Source: Vulcanimicrobiota bacterium
GTDB taxonomy: Bacteria; Vulcanimicrobiota; Vulcanimicrobiia; Vulcanimicrobiales; Vulcanimicrobiaceae
NCBI GenBank assembly: GCA_030040695.1
Contig: JASHTE010000162.1
Coordinates: forward strand, 1-5,250
Reading direction: 5' to 3'
DNA length: 5,250 nt
In this document: positions 1-5,250 of the stretch, piece by piece
Position numbering within the stretch: position 1 is the stretch's first letter
How the letters are laid out: each line of letters begins with the position of its first letter
Translations under genes and position numbers: made by a program
Notes under the pieces: model-generated
Databases searched by the model: none
Seen by the model: the letters and a program-made list of their open reading frames with translations, nothing else
Told to the model about the DNA's origin: nothing

Positions 1-448
<448 letters not shown>

Positions 449-460
449 CAGTGGCCGCCG

Positions 461-922
461 CTATCGAACCTTTTTGTTTGCGGCCGGATCTAGCGTCGCT
501 AATCCCTCGGCGGTCGCCGCGGCCAAGAGTGATTTATCCGAGCATACAAAGACCGGATCGGTCGCGCCCGAACGCTTCCAGTCGAGGCATCCCCCGAGTT
601 GAAGCGCGTCATACGCGCGCAGCGCGTGGCGATCGACGAGCGCCGATGCGGTCTCGACGAGCGGGTCCGTTACGGAGACACGTTCGTAACGGCTTTCAAA
701 GTGGCGCGTGAACCGCTCGACGATTGCTGCCGCCTCGTCGTCGCTTATGTCCCCGCCACGCTGACGTCTGCGAAGCGCCGACCGAAGCTCGACGGGGGAG
801 ATAGAAAGAATCGCGAGCGCGTGACCCTCTCCGGATGTCGCTAGCCCGACCATCAGCTCCGAGCCAGGCTCACGGACGTACAGCTTCGCGAGTGCGCTGG
901 TATCAAGGAAGTACGAGGCCAC
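461..922 (-). CDS. VapC-like PIN-domain ribonuclease toxin
   Basis: This 153-residue protein has the length and layout of a VapC-type PIN toxin. PIN toxins are Mg2+-dependent endoribonucleases that cut specific RNAs (tRNA or rRNA in studied cases) and are held inactive by a cognate antitoxin. The acidic residues of the active site are all visible: D7 in the N-terminal FLDTSALAKLY motif, E45 in SPVELRSAL, D105 in LRAYDALQLG, and D129 in FVCSDKSLLAAATAEGL. No truncation is seen, so the nuclease looks intact. The start is GTG at 922, only 3 bases after the stop codon of the upstream putative antitoxin, which implies translational coupling; only a weak AGG lies about 9 bases before it. The RNA target cannot be read from the sequence. 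A stand-alone PIN nuclease is the alternative, but the gene pairing argues for a toxin. Confidence 0.93.
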   Translation of the reverse strand: MASYFLDTSALAKLYVREPGSELMVGLATSGEGHALAILSISPVELRSALRRRQRGGDISDDEAAAIVERFTRHFESRYERVSVTDPLVETASALVDRHALRAYDALQLGGCLDWKRSGATDPVFVCSDKSLLAAATAEGLATLDPAANKKVR

Positions 923-925
923 GAA

Positions 926-1381
926 TCAGCGCCTGTCCCCCGACACCGTCGACGAAAGCGATTCGCCCCGCATCTTCACGGGCTCGAAGTCCGCTTCCGG
1001 CTCCGGCGGCACGGGCTCGCTCCGCCCCGACCAGTTCCATTTCCCTTTAAGCTTTATCAACGTCTCCGCGAGTTCGCGGTCGGTCTCCGGAGCCGGGTGT
1101 CGAAGCATGTCGATGATGGCACCCGTAAACGTTCCTGCATGAAATAGACGCACGGCATCCTCGGCGGTATCGCCGAGGCTCGGGAAGCAACGGACTCCCT
1201 GCTCTAGGAGCGCCTGCTCGAGCTCTTGTCCCATAACGGCCTTTACCCGTGTCGAGTCCAAGCCCGAGAACTCCCGCACCAACCGCGTGACCTCTGAACG
1301 CTGCACCGTCAGAAAGGCACGGCTTCCGAGCTTCTTTTTCAAGTCGCGTGCCACCGAACCCAAATGTACTCTATTTACCAT
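926..1381 (-). CDS. putative PIN-toxin antitoxin with unrecognised N-terminal domain
   Basis: This 151-residue protein lies directly upstream of the PIN nuclease gene and is probably its antitoxin and the operon's autoregulator. I do not recognise its N-terminal domain. It is about twice the usual length of VapB or Phd antitoxins (roughly 70-90 residues) and shows no clear AbrB, ribbon-helix-helix or Phd fold. Residues 1-115 look mostly helical (VTRLVREFSG, QELEQALLEQ, DRELAETLIKLKGKW) and could hold a helix-turn-helix; this is inference. A Pro/Glu-rich linker (about 122-134) leads to a C-terminal tail, VKMRGESLSSTVSGDRR (135-151). That tail resembles the RGxxLSxTVxxDRR-type ends of many antitoxins paired with PIN toxins, where the tail binds the nuclease. 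The ATG start is supported by AAGGA at 1391-1395 with a 9-base spacer. The gene has its own strong promoter. The antitoxin role rests on position, tail and promoter; the fold is unassigned. Confidence 0.75.
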   Translation of the reverse strand: MVNRVHLGSVARDLKKKLGSRAFLTVQRSEVTRLVREFSGLDSTRVKAVMGQELEQALLEQGVRCFPSLGDTAEDAVRLFHAGTFTGAIIDMLRHPAPETDRELAETLIKLKGKWNWSGRSEPVPPEPEADFEPVKMRGESLSSTVSGDRR

Positions 1382-1390
1382 TTAACAAAA

Positions 1391-1395
1391 TCCTT
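1391..1395 (-). promoter_or_regulatory. Shine-Dalgarno of the antitoxin gene
   Basis: Read on the minus strand this is AAGGA, 9 bases before the ATG at 1381. It is the only clear, well-spaced ribosome binding site in the window and fixes the antitoxin start. It should favour strong antitoxin synthesis relative to the coupled toxin, which starts at a GTG with a poor site. Confidence 0.75.
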
Positions 1396-1423
1396 AACTA
1401 ACACCACTATAGCCACCTAGTTA
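1395..1423. promoter_or_regulatory. inverted repeat over the -10 box, candidate autoregulatory operator
   Basis: The arms TAACTA (1395-1400) and TAGTTA (1418-1423) are perfect 6-base inverted copies separated by 17 bases. The self-complementary CTATAG (1407-1412), part of which is the -10 box, sits at the centre, offset by half a base. A protein dimer bound here would cover the -10 element and the start of transcription. Type II antitoxins commonly repress their own operon through such palindromes, so this is the natural operator candidate. The right arm overlaps the prmC stop codon. Six-base arms in AT-rich DNA can also arise by chance. Confidence 0.5.
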
Positions 1424-1435
1424 TACGCTTGTCAA
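1406..1435 (-). promoter_or_regulatory. promoter of the toxin-antitoxin operon
   Basis: Read on the minus strand, a perfect -35 TTGACA (1430-1435) is followed by an 18-base spacer and the -10 TATAGT (1406-1411, 5/6 match). The expected start of transcription is near 1399, which leaves a leader of about 18 bases holding the AAGGA site. The -35 lies inside the last codons of prmC. The gap from 1382 to 1420 is clearly AT-rich against its surroundings. This is the best sigma-70-type promoter in the window and would drive the antitoxin and PIN genes, possibly pyrG as well. No terminator hairpin separates it from prmC. Confidence 0.8.
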
Positions 1436-2245
1436 GTCTCCCCGTCTTTCTACACCCCCAACCCGGGCGCTTACCCATCTCTCAAGGCCCGCGTAGTCAC
1501 GGCCAATCCCAACTCGGGCACCCTCAAACGAAGTAACTATCAGGTCGTGCAGTGCCCCGATCGTCGGAGGGGCGGCTTCCAGCAGCACCACCGCGCTCGG
1601 GTTTAGCCTGCGTGGTAAAAGTGAAAGCAGCCGGCGGTACTCGCGCAAGCCGTCGGCCCCCCCGTCGAGTGCCTCAGGCGGCTCGAACGACACCGGGTCC
1701 GGCGGTCGTGGGAGGTCGTCGCTTGGGATGTACGGCAAGTTCGCGATGACGCAGTCGAAGTGAATGCTCTCCTCACGCGGGAGCAGGTCCGCGTGCTCGA
1801 AGCAGACGTTCAGGCCGGTCCTCGCTGCGTTCTCTCGCGCGACCTTCAGCGCGGCTTCGCTCACATCCGTTGCGTGGACGGTTGCGTTTGGAAGCTCTGC
1901 GCCAATCGTGCATGCGATCACGCCGCTGCCGGTGCCGACGTCGAGAACGACGGGCGTTTCGTATGCGCGTAGATACGCGAGCGCTTCGTCGACTAAATGC
2001 TCGGTTTCCCGACGCGGAACGAGCACGTACGGATTCACGATGAAGCGCCGCCCGTAAAACCAGGCTTCGCCCGTGATGTAGGCGAGGGGCTCCCCGCGCC
2101 CGCGCCGCTGCAAGAGCCTTTCGTACGCTGCCTCTTGCTCGGGCGTTAACACTGCCTCGTCGCCGTGAGCGAGGAGCCAGGCACGGTCCTTGCCAAGCAC
2201 GTACGCAAGCAGCAGGGTCTTGTCGAGGCCCTCGACTTCGCGCAC
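1421..2245 (-). CDS. prmC: peptide chain release factor N5-glutamine methyltransferase
   Basis: PrmC (HemK) transfers a methyl group from S-adenosylmethionine to the glutamine of the GGQ motif of release factors, which improves termination. The 274-residue product has the helical N-terminal substrate-binding domain, ending in GEPLAYITG (51-59), then VPRRET (76-81). The methyltransferase domain follows, with the SAM-binding loop LDVGTGSGVIA (101-111) and an acidic residue at D127. The catalytic loop is ANLPYIP (168-174), so the usual NPPY is NLPY here. Next comes the family's EPPEALDGGADGL (188-200). The start is GTG at 2245; no in-frame alternative lies between it and the prfA stop. The N-terminal domain is slightly short, with only a few residues before the LLLAYVLG helix. 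It begins 8 bases after prfA, which encodes its substrate, without a clear Shine-Dalgarno sequence, so coupling is likely. The last codons carry the -35 element of the next promoter. Confidence 0.95.
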   Translation of the reverse strand: MREVEGLDKTLLLAYVLGKDRAWLLAHGDEAVLTPEQEAAYERLLQRRGRGEPLAYITGEAWFYGRRFIVNPYVLVPRRETEHLVDEALAYLRAYETPVVLDVGTGSGVIACTIGAELPNATVHATDVSEAALKVARENAARTGLNVCFEHADLLPREESIHFDCVIANLPYIPSDDLPRPPDPVSFEPPEALDGGADGLREYRRLLSLLPRRLNPSAVVLLEAAPPTIGALHDLIVTSFEGARVGIGRDYAGLERWVSARVGGVERRGDLTSV

Positions 2246-2253
2246 TGCGTTCG

Positions 2254-3342
2254 CTAGGCTCGGGATGACACGGCAGGTGTCCCCGCGAGCAGGCGGGCGC
2301 GCTCGTCGCGCAGCAGGTCCTCGACGATCTCGTTGATGTTCCCGTCCATGATGCCGCGGATATTTCCGTAGCTGTGGTTCGTGCGGTGGTCGGTGACGCG
2401 ATCCTGTGGAAAGTTATACGTACGAATCTTCTCCGAGCGGTCGCCGGTGCCGACCTGACTGCGTCGAAGCGTGCCCGTCGCCTCCTCGAGCTCGCGCTGC
2501 TTGCGCTCGTGAAGGATCGCGCGTAGCATCTGCATCGCGCGCTCGCGGTTCTGCTGCTGTGAGCGCTCTTGCTGCGAGGCGACGATAACCCCCGTTGGGA
2601 TGTGGGTAATCCGAATCGCCGATTCGGTCTTGTTCACGTACTGCCCGCCCGCGCCGCTCGATTTATACGTATCGATCTGGAGATCCGACGGCTTGATCTC
2701 CACCGTGACGCTCTCGTCGACTTCGGGCAACACGGCGACAGTTGCCGTCGACGTGTGAATCCGCCCTTGAGCCTCGGTCTCCGGGATGCGCTGCACGCGA
2801 TGCACGCCCGACTCGTGCTTGAACCAGCGATACGGCTGATCGCCCTTCACGGAGAAGACGATCTCCTTGAAGCCTCCAGCCTCACTCTCGGACTCGGAAA
2901 CGACACTTACGCGCATTCCCCGTGATTCCGCGAAGCGCGTGTACATGCGGGCGAGATCACCCGCGAAGATCGCCGCTTCGTCACCGCCGGCACCCGCGCG
3001 AATCTCGATGAAGACGTCCTTGTCGTCGTTTGAATCCTTGGGAATCAAGAGCTCCGCGAGTTCTGCTTCGAGTCGTTGACGCCGCTCGCGTAGCGCCGCC
3101 TCCTCCTCGTGCGCGAGCTCCCGCAGCTCCGGGTCGGAGAGAAGCGCCGCGTTCCTTTCGATAGCGTCGAGCGTCGCGCGATAGGCCCGATAAGCCTCAA
3201 CGGTAGGCTCCAACCGGGCGCGCTCTTTCACGAGCGCCGTGTACTTCGTCTGATCGAATGCGCCGCCGGCGGCGAGTGCCGCCTCGATCTCCTCGAAACG
3301 GCGGCTGCTCGCGTCGAGGCGCTCGACGGCGCGCTCGTCCAC
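2254..3342 (-). CDS. prfA: peptide chain release factor 1
   Basis: RF1 reads the stop codons UAA and UAG in the ribosomal A site and triggers release of the peptide. The 362-residue product is full length for the family. A charged coiled-coil N-terminal domain (about 1-105) precedes the RAGAGGDEAA motif (115-124). The stop-codon recognition region is HRVQRIPETEAQGRIHTS (181-198), in which the tripeptide anticodon PxT is P187-E188-T189. This marks it as RF1, not RF2, whose motif is SPF. The catalytic GGQ is at 232-234 within SSGAGGQYVNKTESA, and Q234 is the residue methylated by PrmC. The C-terminal part keeps RTYNFPQDRVTDHR (307-320). The start is GTG at 3342, 9 bases after the rpmE stop, with a weak ribosome binding site; the MDERAVERLD start gives a normal N-terminal length. 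It is the middle gene of rpmE-prfA-prmC. Confidence 0.97.
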   Translation of the reverse strand: MDERAVERLDASSRRFEEIEAALAAGGAFDQTKYTALVKERARLEPTVEAYRAYRATLDAIERNAALLSDPELRELAHEEEAALRERRQRLEAELAELLIPKDSNDDKDVFIEIRAGAGGDEAAIFAGDLARMYTRFAESRGMRVSVVSESESEAGGFKEIVFSVKGDQPYRWFKHESGVHRVQRIPETEAQGRIHTSTATVAVLPEVDESVTVEIKPSDLQIDTYKSSGAGGQYVNKTESAIRITHIPTGVIVASQQERSQQQNRERAMQMLRAILHERKQRELEEATGTLRRSQVGTGDRSEKIRTYNFPQDRVTDHRTNHSYGNIRGIMDGNINEIVEDLLRDERARLLAGTPAVSSRA

Positions 3343-3351
3343 GCCCGCCGC

Positions 3352-3624
3352 TTACTGCTCGGCCGCGGCCTTCTTCGCTGCGCGTTCTCGGGAGCGGGCG
3401 GCGGCCTCTTCTTGCTTGCGTTTCGCGATCGCGGCGCGTTGGTTGAACTTGTCGACACGCCCCGCCGTATCGACGAGCTTCTGCTGCCCCGTGAAGAGCG
3501 GATGGCAAGCAGAGCATATCTCGACGGCGATCTCCGGCTTGGTCGAGCCGGTGACAAAGGTACTCCCACAGGCGCAGTGCACGCGCGCCTCCGGATACCA
3601 GGTGGGGTGGACGTTCGTTTTCAC
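3352..3624 (-). CDS. rpmE: 50S ribosomal protein bL31, zinc-binding (C+) type
   Basis: bL31 is a small protein of the 50S subunit that bridges to the 30S head. The N-terminus [20 protein letters not shown] carries the family signature. The zinc ligands C17, C19, C37 and C40 (CAC and CSAC) are all present, so this is the zinc-containing form, not the Cys-less paralogue made under zinc limitation. [20 protein letters not shown] (41-60) is the conserved C-terminal half of the core. The protein is 90 residues, about 20 longer than E. coli L31; the extra tail (about 68-90) is rich in Ala, Arg, Lys and Glu and probably helical. The start is GTG at 3624, set by the conserved N-terminus. GAGAGG lies just before it, but with a spacing of only 2 bases. 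It is the first gene of the rpmE-prfA-prmC operon and follows a peptidase gene by 33 bases. Confidence 0.96.
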   Translation of the reverse strand: MKTNVHPTWYPEARVHCACGSTFVTGSTKPEIAVEICSACHPLFTGQQKLVDTAGRVDKFNQRAAIAKRKQEEAAARSRERAAKKAAAEQ

Positions 3625-3633
3625 AGCCTCTCG

Positions 3634-3661
3634 ATTATAGCAGCCGGTGCAAGAGCGTCAG
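3634..3661 (-). promoter_or_regulatory. promoter of the rpmE-prfA-prmC operon, near-leaderless
   Basis: Read on the minus strand, a perfect -10 TATAAT (3634-3639) follows a 16-base spacer and CTGACG (3656-3661, 4/6 match to TTGACA). The -35 overlaps the TGA stop of the peptidase gene (3658-3660). With the usual distance of about 7 bases from the -10 box, transcription would begin near 3627, only about 3 bases before the rpmE GTG. The mRNA would then be leaderless or almost so. The GAGAGG before the GTG would be mostly outside the transcript or too close to act. Confidence 0.6.
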
Positions 3662-5250
3662 TTGGCGCTCTTTCCCGTCACCGCTTCCACGAGGTGGCCC
3701 CCAAACGGCACGCCCAAGCCGGTCACGAGGTCGTACCCCGTTCCCGACCAGCAGCAGCCCGTGATCGGGGGACCCGGCGTCGCGTTCGGGTAGTCTCCGA
3801 CCGGGCCGTTTGCCTCGTTCTCGCCGTAGAGCACGTCGTAGAACACTTGCCCGTAGCTAAGGCCATTACTCTCGCTCGAATAGATTTTGTAGTAGTAGGC
3901 GTTCGGGTTCCCGAGGCGCCAAGGATGGGCGCCGCTCGCGGTATCGCAGCTCGGGGTTTCCTTGCACGCTTGCAGCACCAGAGCCCATTCCGCCGACGCT
4001 TCCGGTGCCGCCACCGACGTCCCGCCTGAAGGCCCGAACCCCGAGGCATCGGGAAAGGCGGCGTTCATCAGCAACGTGGGTCCGGTCGCCGGATCGGCAA
4101 GGAGGGCTACGTCGGGCACGCCGCGCTTGCCGCCAAGAGATGGATTTGGCGATGCGGGCGTGACGCCCGTCTGCCACGACGGTGCCGAGAAGTATTGCGA
4201 AACGCCGCCGCCTGAGCCAACGTCGTTTTCGAAGTATCCCGAACCGCCTGCCGTCACTTGGTCAGCCCAAGCCGTGATCTCACCGACGACGAACCCGTTC
4301 GCGTCGAAGACCATCGGCGCATTGACGCCGCCTACCGCGACGACGCTTGGATCCGAGGCGGGATAGTCGACACACGCCTGCGCGAGCGGCTCACCGGTTT
4401 CCGGATTGGAGCATTCTGCATTACCCTCATCGCCCGAGCTTACGAACACCGCGATGCCTTCGGAGGCGAGCGCCGCATATTCGTCGGGTCCCGGCCCCTC
4501 GCCGGAGCTGTCGAAGTAACCGGCATCCTCGAAATCGGTCTCACCACCGCCGTAGCTCAGTGAGAGCGTGTCGACGACGTTGTCAGAGATTGCCTGCTGA
4601 ACCTCGTCGTCGGCTAATCCGACGCCGATCAAAGGATAGATGACGTAGCCCGTGCCTGGGCACGATCCGTCGCTCGGCGCCTCTTCATCGCCGGTCGAGG
4701 GATTGACGCACTCCGAAGGGTTGTATGCCAGATAGAAGTCGAGCGAGGATCCGGGCGCAAGGCTCGCGACTTGCTCCGTGTCGAGCTGCGCTTCGCCGTC
4801 CTCCGGGTTGCACTCGTTGTAGTTGGGCACGCTTCCCTCATTTTCGCATCCTTCCGCATCCGGGTCTGTCAGCGGCGGCGGTGTCGCCAAGCCGCCGGGA
4901 TTTGGATCGAACTCCGCAGTCCCGCCGCACGCGCCGTCCTCGCAGCTCGGCCCGAGGCTTGGATATCCCGGATACGGCGTCACCGCGACAACGGGCATCT
5001 GTTTCAAAGTCGCGATGCTCGAAAGGCGCTCGAGCTCCTCGAAGCCCTCCTCGCTGTCGTAACCGTAGAGATCGACGTCGACGAGCGAGCCGCCCTCCTT
5101 CGCGAGAATCGGGCCGGTTCCAATGATTCCCGTCGTGATGCCGTCGCCCGTGTAGCCGGCGTTCCATGCCCCGGCAAAATCAAAACCGTCTGCGATGAGC
5201 TGCGGCGAGTAGCCCGTCGTCTGACCCGGGCTCGCGCGAATGATGAACTG
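3658..5250 (-). CDS. secreted S53 (sedolisin/kumamolisin-like) serine-carboxyl peptidase, 5' end outside the window
   Basis: S53 peptidases are secreted endopeptidases with a subtilisin-like fold and a Ser-Glu-Asp catalytic triad, usually active at acid pH. The 530 visible codons hold the catalytic domain to its stop; the signal peptide and pro-domain lie beyond the right edge. Numbering from the edge, YSPQLIADGFDFAGAW (14-29) opens the domain. The triad is E153 and D157 in GEAQLDTEQ, with S412 in SGGTSVAAPE. The oxyanion-hole aspartate is D274 in SSGDEG. The C-terminal Ca2+ site is D472 (YDVLYGEN) with G503, G505 and D507 in SGTGYDLVTG. Spacing between these residues exceeds that of kumamolisin (E78, D82, D164, S278), so extra loops are present. 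They hold most of the 12 cysteines, including three related ECxNPxxGE-type loops, suggesting disulfides in an exported enzyme. No start codon is visible: the frame is open through 5250, and the in-frame TTG at 5007 is internal. Confidence 0.94.
   Translation of the reverse strand, partial: QFIIRASPGQTTGYSPQLIADGFDFAGAWNAGYTGDGITTGIIGTGPILAKEGGSLVDVDLYGYDSEEGFEELERLSSIATLKQMPVVAVTPYPGYPSLGPSCEDGACGGTAEFDPNPGGLATPPPLTDPDAEGCENEGSVPNYNECNPEDGEAQLDTEQVASLAPGSSLDFYLAYNPSECVNPSTGDEEAPSDGSCPGTGYVIYPLIGVGLADDEVQQAISDNVVDTLSLSYGGGETDFEDAGYFDSSGEGPGPDEYAALASEGIAVFVSSGDEGNAECSNPETGEPLAQACVDYPASDPSVVAVGGVNAPMVFDANGFVVGEITAWADQVTAGGSGYFENDVGSGGGVSQYFSAPSWQTGVTPASPNPSLGGKRGVPDVALLADPATGPTLLMNAAFPDASGFGPSGGTSVAAPEASAEWALVLQACKETPSCDTASGAHPWRLGNPNAYYYKIYSSESNGLSYGQVFYDVLYGENEANGPVGDYPNATPGPPITGCCWSGTGYDLVTGLGVPFGGHLVEAVTGKSAN

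Noticed and set aside
3640..3650. TTGCAC as the -35 element of the rpmE promoter
   Set aside because: It lies only 7 bases from TATAAT, far too close; CTGACG with a 16-base spacer fits better.
3625..3657. Terminator after the peptidase gene
   Set aside because: I looked for a GC-rich hairpin followed by a T run on the minus strand and found none in this 33-base gap; read-through into rpmE is possible.
3109..4029. 306-codon open frame on the plus strand
   Set aside because: It runs antisense across the end of the S53 gene, all of rpmE and the start of prfA, which are all supported by family motifs. Its product is Arg/Ala/Leu-rich without any recognisable domain, as expected of an open frame opposite GC-rich genes.
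3658..5007. Peptidase gene starting at TTG 5007
   Set aside because: The frame stays open to 5250 and encodes the conserved beginning of the S53 catalytic domain (YSPQLIADGFDFAGAW), so the true start is outside the window.
4725..5126. Plus-strand open frame and overlapping ones opposite the peptidase
   Set aside because: The products are low-complexity and Arg/Pro/Ser-rich, and they lie opposite a domain whose catalytic residues are all intact. They are shadows.

Overview
The window is a gene-dense, fairly GC-rich bacterial segment. All seven genes I can support lie on the minus strand, so transcription runs from the right edge to the left. No stretch longer than 39 bases lacks a gene. In transcription order they are: the 3' part of a secreted S53 (sedolisin/kumamolisin) peptidase (3658-5250, cut by the right edge); rpmE (bL31); prfA (release factor 1); prmC (release-factor glutamine methyltransferase); a two-gene toxin-antitoxin-like module (a 151-residue putative antitoxin, then a VapC-like PIN nuclease); and the first 144 codons of pyrG (CTP synthase, cut by the left edge).

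rpmE-prfA-prmC form a tight translation operon with gaps of 9 and 8 bases. PrmC methylates the GGQ glutamine of the RF1 encoded next to it. A TATAAT box lies only 9 bases before the rpmE GTG start, so the operon mRNA may be leaderless or nearly so. The promoter's -35 element overlaps the stop codon of the peptidase gene.

The toxin-antitoxin pair sits between prmC and pyrG. It has the best promoter in the window (TTGACA, 18-base spacer, TATAGT), centred on an inverted repeat that looks like an operator. It also has a clear Shine-Dalgarno sequence and the window's only ATG start among the six visible starts. pyrG begins 28 bases after the PIN stop codon, so an essential nucleotide-synthesis gene may be read partly from an autoregulated toxin-antitoxin promoter.

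The organism cannot be named from this window. The rpmE-prfA-prmC order (known in Firmicutes, Actinobacteria and Chloroflexi), frequent GTG starts with poor ribosome binding sites, and a secreted sedolisin fit a terrestrial, high-GC, deep-branching lineage. Eremiobacterota, Dormibacterota, Chloroflexota or Actinomycetota are candidates, held with low confidence.

The two most interesting points are the antitoxin, in which an unrecognised N-terminal domain is joined to what looks like a generic PIN-binding tail, and the peptidase, which carries three related Cys-containing loops, one of them abutting the catalytic Glu.
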